A stretch of 36,871 nucleotides of DNA, taken from NCBI GenBank assembly GCA_016787345.1, contig JAEUUU010000035.1, positions 1-36,871 on the forward strand, written 5' to 3'. Under the pieces are notes generated by a model. It had not been told where the DNA came from and searched no databases. It worked only from the letters and a program-made list of their open reading frames with translations. This DNA is from Saprospiraceae bacterium (GTDB lineage: Bacteria > Bacteroidota > Bacteroidia > Chitinophagales > Saprospiraceae). This document shows positions 24,696 through 32,697 of the stretch, piece after piece. Within the stretch, counting starts at the first letter, position 1. Each line of letters opens with the position of its first letter. The translations under genes were made by a program, and so were the position numbers.

Positions 24696-27600
24696 TCAGC
24701 CGCGGTCGTCGAGCGATTCCTCCGCTTTGTCAAAAGGTTCTTTCAAGGCTTCGCTCCCGAAATGCATCTGGCACCAGACGCAGTCTTCTTTGCCGCAACC
24801 AGTGTCGAAACGGCGTTGTTGAATGTTGTCGTAAACCTCCCGGATGAGCTTTTGCACGCCTGTTATTTCTTCATTGGAAAAACGAATTTCGGCAAACGGG
24901 ATGAGGCCTTTTTTATCGGGTTCCAGCCAGGCAATAGCGCCCGATCCGACGGGTTCTGCATAGAGCCGCGATTGCTCCAGCAGTAATTTGTAAAAGGCGA
25001 GTTGCCGCCAGTATTCGCCGCCGTGTGGATGTTTGTCGGAAGGCGGTTGAATTTTCGCCGTATTGGGCGTCCCGGTTTTGTAATCGACCACCCGGATATT
25101 TCCGTTGCTCAGCCATTCAATTTTGTCGAGCACGCCGGTCACCGGTACGCCGTCGATTTCAACCCGGTCGATGCGACGCTCCACGATGGCGCGGCGCGTC
25201 CAGTAGGGTATTTGTTCGGCAAAATAACGGCGCAGCCAGTTGCGTCCCAGGGCCAGCCTTTGCCCGTAAGAGGGCGTGGAAAACAAGGCTTGCCGGCGTT
25301 CCATTTCCCGGTTAAACTGGCGAATCAGGCTGTCTTCCCCCGGCGCCCGATCGGGTTTCTCCTGTTTGAATTTGCCCAAAAATACTTTCAGGGTTTCGTG
25401 CATGGCCTCGCCAAAGGCGGCGGCTTCGCTCATGGCCGAAGGTACGCCGAGCACGTCTTCGTAATAAAAAGCCAGCGGACAACGCAGGTACCGGTTGAGC
25501 GCGGTAATGCTGAGCGTAAAATGTTGCAACAGCGCATCCAGTACGGCTGGCTCGGGCAAAGTGATCACCGGGGTTTCCGGTTGCAACATCAGGTGAACCT
25601 GTGTGTCGAGGGTTTTTTCGGCCGGCACGTCTACGTCGGTTCTGGCGAGCCCGGTCTCGTCGACAAAGCGCGCCTGAAGCAGGCTTTTGCCGTCGGCGCC
25701 GGTGCGGGCATACGAAATATAGAGTTGGTCGCGGGCCCGGGTAGCTGCCACGTAGAACAGTCGACGCCGTGCTTCCATGGCGTCTTCTTCGCCCGAAAGC
25801 GTAAGCGTATCGGGCAGCGCGAAGCGGCCGGTATTGTACCTGGGGCCAGGCTCCCAGGCCTCCGCCGTGCAGTCGAAGAGGAAAACGTGGCGAAATTCGA
25901 GGCCTTTGGCGGCATGGGCGGTGAGCAAATGCACCCCGTTTGCCGGGAGTATTTGTTGTTGCAAAGGCAGGGCAACGGCGTTGTCGTCCATGCTGTCGAG
26001 CACCCAGAGCAGCCGTTCGAGCGAAAAGGCGGGGTCTTTTTCGGCTTCCGCCCGTACGAAGTCGAGCAGGGTGCCCAGAACTTGTACCCACCAGATTTTA
26101 TCCTCCTGATTCAGCGCCCATTGCAGCAGTCCGCTTTGGGCCATGAGGCGTTCGGTCAGGTCGGGCAAGGAGAGGTTGCTCGCGGCTGCGATCCATTGTT
26201 CCAGCAGCGCGGAGATTGAAGAAAGCCGATCGCGGTGTTGGAGCGGGAGTGGCGCCAGCTGTGCGGTATCGGCAAGTGTGCTGCGCCACAGTCTGCGTGT
26301 GGCTTTCAACTGGGCGGCCACCAGCGCCAGGTCGAGGCCGGGTACCGCCCACCAGGCGGCGTGCAGGAGCCGAAACAGGCGGTGGTCGCCGGAAAAGGGG
26401 TTGCTGGCCTCGTCGTGGAGGTACCGCAGCAATTCGCGGAAGTGGCGGATGAGCGGGAGTTCGAGCACGTTTACCGGTCTGCGCGTGACGAAAGGAATGC
26501 CCTTTTTTTCGAGCAATGCCATCAAACGGTTCGATTGTCTGTGGCGGTAGTACAACACGGCGATGTCGGACGGCGGTATGCCTTCGGCGACGAGCTGCTC
26601 GATTCGGTGGAGTACGTCGCTCAGTTCCTGGGTTCGGTTTTCATACACCCTCACCAGCGGTTGGCTCCTCAGATCGTGATGCGCTTCCAGAATTTTGGTC
26701 AAAGGCGTATCCAGGGCCAGGGTAGCGCGCAGCGAGTTGTGTTCGATCAGTTGGCGGGCCGCGTCGAGCAAATCCTGGGTAGATCGGTAGTTTTTGGCCA
26801 AAACGATGGTTTTCAGGTCGTTTTGATGCGCCCGGTAAAAGTCGAGCAGGTTGTGCAGCCGCGCGCCCTGAAATTCGTAAATGCTCTGGTCGTCGTCGCC
26901 AACGATAAAAATATTTGGGTTGGGCCAATAATTGAGCAGCAGGCCGAGCAGTCGAAACTGTGCGCCGTTGGTATCCTGAAATTCATCGACCAGAAAATAC
27001 TGAAAACGTTCCTGGTAGTTGCGCAGCAAGGTTTCGTTGCGTTCAAATTCGCGCAACACCCACAGAATCATGTCTTCGTATTCATAGCGGCCGAGCCGTT
27101 GCATGGCCGTGCCGTATTTGGGAAACAGGTCGGCTGCTGCTTTGAGCCGTTCCATTTTTTGTTGCGCATCGCGGATTTTGACCGTTTTGGGCTCGCCTTT
27201 TTTTCCGTATTTACTATTGGTCTGGTAAATAAATTCGGGGTTGGCAGGCAGTGCCGACAGGTATTCATCGACTTTTCGCTGAACGAAACCGGGCGTCCAG
27301 CCCTCTTTTTTCATCGTTGTAAACAGGTCGCGCAGGTGGCTTTCAAACTGGTAGATGTCTTTTCTGCCTTCGAGCAGCGGGTGGTCGGGCGGCAGTTTTT
27401 CCAGTAGTTCGCGTACGACGGCGATGCGTTCCAGTTCGCTGGCGGGCGCCAGGTTGGCGCGGCCGAACACCTCGATGTTTTCCTGGATGACGCGGTTACA
27501 AAATGCGTGGAAGGTGTAAATGGGCACCCGGTGCGCTTCCGGACCGATCATGTCGAGCAGGCGCTGGCGCATGGCGGCCACGCCGGCGTCGGTAAACGTG

Positions 27601-27809
27601 AGGCACAGGATGTTTTGCGCCCGGGCATCGGTGTCGAGCAGGATTTTGCCGATACGGGCGGCCAGCACGTGGGTTTTCCCCGTGCCCGGCCCTGCGATTA
27701 CAAGCACCGGGCCTTCGGTTTGTTCCACAGCCTGGCGCTGGGCCGCGTTGAGGCCGTCGAGCAGGGTGCGGAAGGCTGCGTTGCGTTCGGTCAGGGTCAG
27801 ATTGAGCAT
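24696..27809 (-). CDS. UvrD/Rep-type helicase fused to a PD-(D/E)XK nuclease with Fe-S cysteines (AddAB/AdnB-like)
   Basis: 1037 residues. Superfamily 1 helicase motifs: Q-motif LNAAQRQAVEQ (20-30), Walker A AGPGTGKT (39-46), Walker B DEFQDTN, motif III GDDDQSIYEFQGA, KNYRST, LTAHAAKGLEFRHVFL, and the last motif LFYVAATRARDQLYIS. The C-terminal nuclease has H804 (GEAMHETL), D895 (GVLDKIEW), D909 and K911 (VVDYKTGT). Four cysteines, C777 (LRCPLAFYY), C1005, C1010 and C1013 (CGKEDCVWC), match the iron-sulphur arrangement of AddB/Cas4-type nucleases. The role should be ATP-driven unwinding and resection in double-strand-break repair. No second AddA/AddB partner gene lies in the window. It has its own upstream region with a dyad over the predicted promoter. 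Confidence 0.95.
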   Translation of the reverse strand: MLNLTLTERNAAFRTLLDGLNAAQRQAVEQTEGPVLVIAGPGTGKTHVLAARIGKILLDTDARAQNILCLTFTDAGVAAMRQRLLDMIGPEAHRVPIYTFHAFCNRVIQENIEVFGRANLAPASELERIAVVRELLEKLPPDHPLLEGRKDIYQFESHLRDLFTTMKKEGWTPGFVQRKVDEYLSALPANPEFIYQTNSKYGKKGEPKTVKIRDAQQKMERLKAAADLFPKYGTAMQRLGRYEYEDMILWVLREFERNETLLRNYQERFQYFLVDEFQDTNGAQFRLLGLLLNYWPNPNIFIVGDDDQSIYEFQGARLHNLLDFYRAHQNDLKTIVLAKNYRSTQDLLDAARQLIEHNSLRATLALDTPLTKILEAHHDLRSQPLVRVYENRTQELSDVLHRIEQLVAEGIPPSDIAVLYYRHRQSNRLMALLEKKGIPFVTRRPVNVLELPLIRHFRELLRYLHDEASNPFSGDHRLFRLLHAAWWAVPGLDLALVAAQLKATRRLWRSTLADTAQLAPLPLQHRDRLSSISALLEQWIAAASNLSLPDLTERLMAQSGLLQWALNQEDKIWWVQVLGTLLDFVRAEAEKDPAFSLERLLWVLDSMDDNAVALPLQQQILPANGVHLLTAHAAKGLEFRHVFLFDCTAEAWEPGPRYNTGRFALPDTLTLSGEEDAMEARRRLFYVAATRARDQLYISYARTGADGKSLLQARFVDETGLARTDVDVPAEKTLDTQVHLMLQPETPVITLPEPAVLDALLQHFTLSITALNRYLRCPLAFYYEDVLGVPSAMSEAAAFGEAMHETLKVFLGKFKQEKPDRAPGEDSLIRQFNREMERRQALFSTPSYGQRLALGRNWLRRYFAEQIPYWTRRAIVERRIDRVEIDGVPVTGVLDKIEWLSNGNIRVVDYKTGTPNTAKIQPPSDKHPHGGEYWRQLAFYKLLLEQSRLYAEPVGSGAIAWLEPDKKGLIPFAEIRFSNEEITGVQKLIREVYDNIQQRRFDTGCGKEDCVWCQMHFGSEALKEPFDKAEESLDDRG

Positions 27810-27822
27810 GGGTTATCCGGAA

Positions 27823-27844
27823 TTTGTCCGACAGGACAAACATA
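27823..27844 (-). promoter_or_regulatory. Candidate promoter and overlapping dyad for the helicase-nuclease gene
   Basis: Read on the minus strand, TATGTTTG (27844-27837) matches TAnnTTTG. Overlapping it is a perfect 7-bp dyad, TTTGTCC-GACA-GGACAAA (27823-27840). The predicted transcription start falls inside or just after the dyad, 14-25 bp before the ATG at 27809, so a bound repressor would block initiation. The identity of such a repressor is unknown. Confidence 0.45.
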
Positions 27845-27885
27845 CAGGAAAACCGTTTGCTACGGGAAAGTGGCGATGAAGGAGA

Positions 27886-28284
27886 TCAAATACTCTGGCA
27901 CAGTTCCACCAGCACGCCGTTGGCCGATTTCGGGTGCAAAAACGCCACGAGTTTGTTGTCGGCGCCGCGCTTGGGCTCTGCATTGAGCGGAATAAAACCT
28001 TCGCCTACAAGGCGCTGGATTTCGGCGCGGATGTCGGACACTTCAAAAGCAATATGGTGAATGCCTTCGCCGCGTTTTTCGATGTATTTGGCAATGGCGC
28101 TGTCGGGGTCGCTGGCTTCCAGCAGTTCAATTTTGCTCTCGCCGATGTGGAAAAAAGAAGTTGATACCTTTTCGCTTTCCACGGTTTCTACCTTGTAGTG
28201 TGCTTCGCCAAGCAAACGGCGGAACAATTCATTGCTTTCAGAAAGATTACGGACGGCAATGCCGATATGATCGATGCGTATCAT
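27886..28284 (-). CDS. mce: Methylmalonyl-CoA epimerase
   Basis: 132 residues of the glyoxalase/VOC fold in two beta-alpha-beta-beta-beta halves. Visible metal ligands are H6 (IDHIGIAV), E53 (KIELLEA), H77 (GIHHIAFEV) and E127 (GVLVELCQ). Motifs FFHIGESKIELLE and KRGEGIHHIAFEV are characteristic. It interconverts (R)- and (S)-methylmalonyl-CoA, linking propionyl-CoA metabolism and the succinyl-CoA pool; the mutase genes are not in this window. It lies 18 bp downstream of the HU-CCDC81/SPOR gene and is probably in one transcript with it, while the helicase gene 76 bp further has its own promoter motif. Cytoplasmic; normal length for the family. Confidence 0.95.
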   Translation of the reverse strand: MIRIDHIGIAVRNLSESNELFRRLLGEAHYKVETVESEKVSTSFFHIGESKIELLEASDPDSAIAKYIEKRGEGIHHIAFEVSDIRAEIQRLVGEGFIPLNAEPKRGADNKLVAFLHPKSANGVLVELCQSI

Positions 28285-28302
28285 GGGAGGTAATTTTCAA
28301 AT

Positions 28303-29382
28303 TTAGCGCTGCTTGATCCAGACGTCTTCGACACCGGTCAGTTGCTGGAGTATTGCGGAGTGGTCGTCGATGTCGCGCTGGCTGGTGTAGCGGAATTCGA
28401 TGCCGACCTGATGCCCTTTGGCGGTTTTGAGGTGATAGGGCGTCAGGTTGTTGGCGCGCAGTTTGGCCATGAGTTTGTCCACGTTCTCCTGGCTTTGCAA
28501 AGTAGCCACGATCATGATGCATTGGCGGCCACTGGCCTGTTTGCGGGCCTCTTCCATCCGTTTTTGCGCCGCCTCCTGCGCTGTTTTGTCGTCGTCGGTT
28601 TTTGCGGCGGGCTGTTCGGCGGCTTTGGGGGTGTCGTTTTTGCTCACTGCCTGGCTTTCGGGCGGCGCTACGTTTTCGAGCGAGGGGCGTTCGGGTCCGG
28701 TGGCGGGTGTTTCGACGCCGGGCTGCGCTGCATCGGCCTGTTCGCCGGCTTTTTTCTTTTGCTGCAGCCACCAATAGGCGCCGGCAGCCGATACGACCAG
28801 CAGTAATACCGCCAGCAGGCCTGCCATAACGGGCGACCGTTCGCGCCGGGAGGGTATTTCTATGTCGGAGGGCGAAGCGGCGGCAGGGGTGGCAACAGGG
28901 GCGGGCTCGGAAGCGGCCGGAATCGTGGGGGCGGCCGGTGTTTCCGTCACTTCTCGCGAGCGGGCGATGGGAGAAAATTGCAGCGGCGGCAAACCATAGG
29001 CATCGGCGCTGAAATTGGCAGCATCCGGTAGAAATTGTATCTTCTGGACGTAGTTTTTGTACAAACGGCCTACTCCGGGGAGGTTGACGATCTCGCGCTG
29101 ATTGAGTAGCAACTGGGTGCGGTCTACAAAATCCTGAATAACCTTTCGGGCCTCGTCGAGCGACATGTGCTGCGCCTGGGCGATTTCGTTGGCCAGCAGG
29201 CCGTCGTCAACAGTCAGGTTTTCGTTAAAACTCAGGGTTTTGGAAGGGGGGGCGACGCTACCTCCGGCGTAATCGGCGGAAGCAGGGGAGCGTGTGGCCG
29301 TAAATCCGCCAAATCCGGGGATGACAAGCGTGTCGTGCAGAAAAAGCAATCGTTCGATATGAGCGGCAAAATCAATTTGCAT
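28303..29382 (-). CDS. HU-CCDC81 and SPOR domain protein (cell-division/septal peptidoglycan binding)
   Basis: 359 residues. The N-terminal 1-135 matches the HU-like CCDC81 domains of Bacteroidota (IERLLFLHDTLVIPGFGGF, LSFNENLTVDDGLLANEIA, EIVNLPGVGRLYKN). A Pro/Ala-rich linker leads to a TM (184-207, VMAGLLAVLLLVVSAAGAYWWLQQ), then an Ala/Lys/Glu-rich linker (210-284), and a C-terminal SPOR domain (286-359, CIMIVATLQSQENVDKLMAKL ... HQVGIEFRYTS). The SPOR domain binds denuded glycan strands at the division site, and the HU part lies in the cytoplasm. It heads the minus-strand unit with mce. Upstream, a TATTTTTG element (minus, 29433-29426) is a possible promoter. Confidence 0.93.
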   Translation of the reverse strand: MQIDFAAHIERLLFLHDTLVIPGFGGFTATRSPASADYAGGSVAPPSKTLSFNENLTVDDGLLANEIAQAQHMSLDEARKVIQDFVDRTQLLLNQREIVNLPGVGRLYKNYVQKIQFLPDAANFSADAYGLPPLQFSPIARSREVTETPAAPTIPAASEPAPVATPAAASPSDIEIPSRRERSPVMAGLLAVLLLVVSAAGAYWWLQQKKKAGEQADAAQPGVETPATGPERPSLENVAPPESQAVSKNDTPKAAEQPAAKTDDDKTAQEAAQKRMEEARKQASGRQCIMIVATLQSQENVDKLMAKLRANNLTPYHLKTAKGHQVGIEFRYTSQRDIDDHSAILQQLTGVEDVWIKQR

Positions 29383-29425
29383 GAGGGGCGTCGGTTAGGT
29401 AGATTAGTAAACCGGTAGGGATGTT

Positions 29426-29433
29426 CAAAAATA
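29426..29433 (-). promoter_or_regulatory. Candidate -7 element TATTTTTG for the SPOR-protein gene
   Basis: On the minus strand TATTTTTG agrees with TAnnTTTG and lies 43 bp before the ATG at 29382. A TTG sits at 29461-29459 with a 25-nt spacer, slightly longer than usual. Confidence 0.35.
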
Positions 29434-29491
29434 AAGCCAAATCAGTCCGTTCAGGCTGCAAAATTAGGTTTTTTATCCCGGTGGTTAAAAA

Positions 29492-29521
29492 ATTACAACG
29501 GCATGTCCTTCCAGTTGTAAT
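29492..29521 (+). promoter_or_regulatory. 8-bp dyad upstream of the NrtR-type regulator
   Basis: ATTACAAC (29492-29499) and GTTGTAAT (29514-29521) are perfect reverse complements 14 bp apart. It lies just upstream of the predicted -33 element at 29535, between two divergent genes, so it is a candidate operator. Confidence 0.45.
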
Positions 29522-29534
29522 GCCAGGTGTCTAA

Positions 29535-29568
29535 TTGGTGTGAAAAACACAATAACATCGTAATTTTG
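29535..29568 (+). promoter_or_regulatory. Promoter of the NrtR-type regulator, with a dyad in the spacer
   Basis: TTG (29535-29537) and TAATTTTG (29561-29568) are 23 bp apart, close to the Bacteroidota promoter layout. In the spacer lies the dyad TGTG-AAAAA-CACA (29539-29551). The predicted start would be about 20 bp before the ATG at 29595. The placement suits autorepression. Confidence 0.5.
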
Positions 29569-29594
29569 GGGGCTAAACAAAAATCAGTAGTCTG

Positions 29595-30284
29595 ATGAGT
29601 GAAGTAGAGAGTTTTTTTAAATCGGCTTTTTCTGTTGACAACGTCATTTTCGGATTCGATGGGGGCGATCTGAAGGTTCTTTTGATCCAGCGTGGCGCAG
29701 CGCCTTTCAAGGGCAAATGGGCCTTGCCGGGCGACCTTGTTTATCCTAATGAAAATCTGGAAACAGCCGCCGAGCGCGTTTTGGAACAACTGACCGGTCT
29801 TCGGGGCGTTTATCTCGAACAAGTCAAAGCTTTTGGCGCCGTCAATCGCCACCCACTGGGCCGCGTCATTACGATAGCTTATTACTCTCTGATCAAAATC
29901 AGTGATTATACCGTCACGCCCGCGTCCTTTGCCCAGTCTGCCCGCTGGCATTCCATGTCGGAAGTGGGGGAGCTGGCGTTCGATCACAACGAAATTCTCG
30001 ATACTTGCCTGGCCCAGTTGCAAACCAAAGTGCGCAACGCACCCGTCGGTTTTGAACTTTTACCCCCCAAATTTACCCTGACGGAATTGCAGCAATTGTA
30101 CGAAGCCATCCTGGTTACCAAACTCGACAAACGCAACTTCCGCAAGAAAATCCTGACTATGGGGCTTTTGCTCGATCTCAATGAATTGCAGGAAAACGTC
30201 GCGCACCGCCCGGCCAGACTTTACCAGTTTGACAAAGAAAAATACGAGCGGTTTGTCGCCGAAGGATTTAGTTTCGGGCTCTAA
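29595..30284 (+). CDS. NrtR/AraR-type transcriptional regulator with degenerate Nudix domain
   Basis: 229 residues. A Nudix-fold N-terminus (VDNVIFGFDGGDLKVLLIQR ... KWALPGDLVYPNENLETAAERVLEQLTGL) is followed by a winged-helix C-terminus (about 155-229: FTLTELQQLYEAILVTKLDKRNFRKKIL). The Nudix box should read GX5EX7REUXEEXGU; here the REUXEE block is RVLEQL, with the key glutamates lost, so hydrolysis is unlikely and the domain should act as a ligand sensor. This is the NrtR family plan, in which the Bacteroides AraR binds arabinose and others bind ADP-ribose. No sugar or NAD gene is adjacent, so the regulon is elsewhere. Upstream dyads suggest autoregulation. Confidence 0.9.
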   Translation: MSEVESFFKSAFSVDNVIFGFDGGDLKVLLIQRGAAPFKGKWALPGDLVYPNENLETAAERVLEQLTGLRGVYLEQVKAFGAVNRHPLGRVITIAYYSLIKISDYTVTPASFAQSARWHSMSEVGELAFDHNEILDTCLAQLQTKVRNAPVGFELLPPKFTLTELQQLYEAILVTKLDKRNFRKKILTMGLLLDLNELQENVAHRPARLYQFDKEKYERFVAEGFSFGL

Positions 30285-30308
30285 CCTGCTTGTCTCGCAA
30301 GTGTACCG

Positions 30309-32588
30309 TTAGCGCTTCACAATCAGTTTGGCGCTTGTGAGCCGCCCGCCATTCCGCACCGCCAAAACATAGAGCCCTTCCGGAATTTGTCCCGCTGATA
30401 GGCTGAACGTCCCCGATGGCTCCTGCCCCTGTGCCATCGTCTGCCCCAGTACGTTGTACAAACGCCACTGCACCGGTTGCGCCCAGTCGGTCTGGACCAG
30501 CACCCGATCGCGGGCCGGATTGGGCGACACGTACAGCCGGCTTGCGGGGGGGGCATCGGGACTTTGTGCGCTCACGGTGCAATCGGCCAGTGTGGTTCGA
30601 TACAGCGAGAGGCCGCCGCGTTGATTGCCCACGAGCAGGTCCAGTACCCCGTCGCCGTCGAGATCGGCGAGTGCCGGATGGCTGCGAAAGCCGTCGTCGA
30701 CGTTGCCCCAGGCCTCATCTGAAAGCGGGAAGGCGTCGCTGCTCGCGGCAATGCCGGCGTACATTTCGAGATGACCGTTTTGGGTGCCCATGATCAATCG
30801 CAGCCCGTCAGGTGTATTGACGCAAACCGGTACGCTATGGCCGATCAGTTGGTTGGGCAAGCGCGCGTCCAGTTGCCCGAGGTTGCTCAGGGTGGGTGTG
30901 CTGGCAAAAACCGGTTCGGTCGGCGAGCCCTGGTTTTTGAAAAAGTTGACATTGCCGTTTCGTTCTCCGATCAGCACGTCGGGGCGGTTGTCGTTGTCGA
31001 GATCGATGATGGCCGGCGTAGAGGAGATGCCTACGTCCATGCCGAGCCACATGGGGTCGGGGTCGCGAATGAGCAGCATGGGATTGCCTGCGCCGGCCTG
31101 ATTGATGTAGCAAAACAGTCCGCCGGCGTAAGTACCCACGAGCATGTCGAGGTCGCCATCGCCGTCGAGGTCGCCAAAACTGGGGGAGAAATCATTATCG
31201 GCCGGCGCGAACTCCGACATGCCCAGCCAGTCGTTGTCGCTTAGTGTGAACTGAGGGTTGGTCGCTGTGCCGGTATTGAGCAGCAGGTAAAGGCTGGCGT
31301 TTCCGGCGGTTCCGGGGGTGTAATACCCGTAATTGCCCGCTACAATATCCATTAAGCCATCTGCATTCACATCGGCGAAAGCCGGGTGGGCCACCGAGCC
31401 GAAATCGATCATGCCGCCGACGAACAGGCTTTTGGAATTCAGTTGAAAATCGGCGCCGGGCCCGGGGTCGGCATCGCGGTAAAACCACACGTTTTTGCGG
31501 TCTTCGCCGATACTTTTGTTGTTGGGGCAGGCGACGAAGTCTTTTTGGCCGTCATTGTCGAGGTCGATGTAAAACGAGGCCGGAAACACCGCCAGATCCA
31601 CCGAGGTGTTGTAGGAGGGGAAAGCGGTGTCGATGGCCGTCATCCAGGCCTGATTGGGTGTGCCGCCATTGGTCAGGCCGAGCATGCAGTTAAATGAGAT
31701 GTTGCCGAGCACCAAATCCATGTCGCCGTCGCCTTCCTGATCGTACACCAAAGCCGTGGAGCCGGGGTGGCGGTTGCCGGAACGCTCGGCGGCTTCCGGT
31801 GTCGGCGGGGCAAATCCCTCGCAGCAGTCCTCTCCATTTGGACTAAGGCAAGCTTTGCAGGCTTCGAGGCCGGTTTCCGTGAATTTGCCGAAACATTTAT
31901 CAATCAATTGAAATTTCAGGCTGTCGACGCCAAAGCCCTGTTCGACCGACATGTTGCGCAGGAAAAACATACTGGTGGTGAGCGATGCCTCGAAACAGAC
32001 GATGTCGAGATCGCCGTCGCCGTCTACGTCGCCAATACCAGGGTAATCCGTTTTGGCGACCGGCAAATTATTCCATTCTCCCGGTTGGTTGTCGGGGTAA
32101 TAAATGTAGTTAGTATTGCAATAGGTGCAATTTGGATAATTGAAAATATAAGGGGCAAATTTCAAAATGTTGTCTTCGTAGTAACCGCGAAACACCTGTA
32201 TTTCCTGGGAGTTGGCTTGCAGGGAAGAGCAGAAAATATCAGCTGCGCCATCCTGGTTATAGTCCCGCATCAACACGAATTCGATCAATTTCGGGAAAAA
32301 ACAGGCGTATTCCGGCGCATAGACGTAATCCGTCTGACCGGCGGCGCCATTGTTGATAAAGGTCAGTACCACATCGCCCGTGCGGTCGAAGATGACGAGA
32401 TCGGAGATGCCGTCGTTGTTGAGGTCGGCCTCGCCAAACTGAGGGCAGTTTAGTCCGCCCGCGAAAGGAAAATCCATGGTTTGTCCGCCCTGAACGACGT
32501 CGACATCCCAATGCGGGAACATGGGTTGTTGCGCAAAAGCCGGCTGGCAGATCAGGATAAAAAGTGCAAAAAGTGGAAAAAGACGCAT
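30309..32588 (-). CDS. Secreted FG-GAP/VCBS protein with T9SS type A sorting domain
   Basis: 759 residues. Signal peptide MRLFPLFALFILICQPAFAQ. The body is a series of FG-GAP repeats with calcium-loop motifs (EADLNNDGISDLVIFD, GDVDGDGDLDIVCFE, FGDLDGDGDLDMLVG, IDLDNDNRPDVLIGE, LADLDGDGVLDLLVG), forming a beta-propeller. Two Cys-rich inserts lie between repeats (NCTYCNTNYIYYPDNQ and CKACLSPNGEDCCEGF), probably disulphide-bonded. The last ~75 residues are a T9SS sorting domain (YVSPNPARDRVLVQTDWAQP ... GLYVLAVRNGGRLTSAKLIVKR). It is exported to the surface; likely an adhesin or binding protein. It is convergent with the NrtR-type gene (24-bp gap) and divergent from the PaaY-like gene. Confidence 0.92.
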   Translation of the reverse strand: MRLFPLFALFILICQPAFAQQPMFPHWDVDVVQGGQTMDFPFAGGLNCPQFGEADLNNDGISDLVIFDRTGDVVLTFINNGAAGQTDYVYAPEYACFFPKLIEFVLMRDYNQDGAADIFCSSLQANSQEIQVFRGYYEDNILKFAPYIFNYPNCTYCNTNYIYYPDNQPGEWNNLPVAKTDYPGIGDVDGDGDLDIVCFEASLTTSMFFLRNMSVEQGFGVDSLKFQLIDKCFGKFTETGLEACKACLSPNGEDCCEGFAPPTPEAAERSGNRHPGSTALVYDQEGDGDMDLVLGNISFNCMLGLTNGGTPNQAWMTAIDTAFPSYNTSVDLAVFPASFYIDLDNDGQKDFVACPNNKSIGEDRKNVWFYRDADPGPGADFQLNSKSLFVGGMIDFGSVAHPAFADVNADGLMDIVAGNYGYYTPGTAGNASLYLLLNTGTATNPQFTLSDNDWLGMSEFAPADNDFSPSFGDLDGDGDLDMLVGTYAGGLFCYINQAGAGNPMLLIRDPDPMWLGMDVGISSTPAIIDLDNDNRPDVLIGERNGNVNFFKNQGSPTEPVFASTPTLSNLGQLDARLPNQLIGHSVPVCVNTPDGLRLIMGTQNGHLEMYAGIAASSDAFPLSDEAWGNVDDGFRSHPALADLDGDGVLDLLVGNQRGGLSLYRTTLADCTVSAQSPDAPPASRLYVSPNPARDRVLVQTDWAQPVQWRLYNVLGQTMAQGQEPSGTFSLSAGQIPEGLYVLAVRNGGRLTSAKLIVKR

Positions 32589-32697
32589 AGGTTTGAATCT
32601 TGTTTGCCCGATGTAGGGGCCGTAAAATTACGCGCTTTGCCGGCGAAAAACGGACCGCGGCCCATGAATGGCATTTATTTGACCAAAATAAACGCAT

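Noticed and set aside
25002-26219. A 405-codon open frame antisense to the helicase-nuclease
   Set aside because: It lies wholly inside a gene with all helicase and nuclease motifs; the translation is Arg/Gly/Val/Phe-rich without a recognisable domain.
29595-30284. Active Nudix hydrolase
   Set aside because: The catalytic glutamates of the Nudix box are missing and a winged-helix domain follows, so a regulator is the better call.
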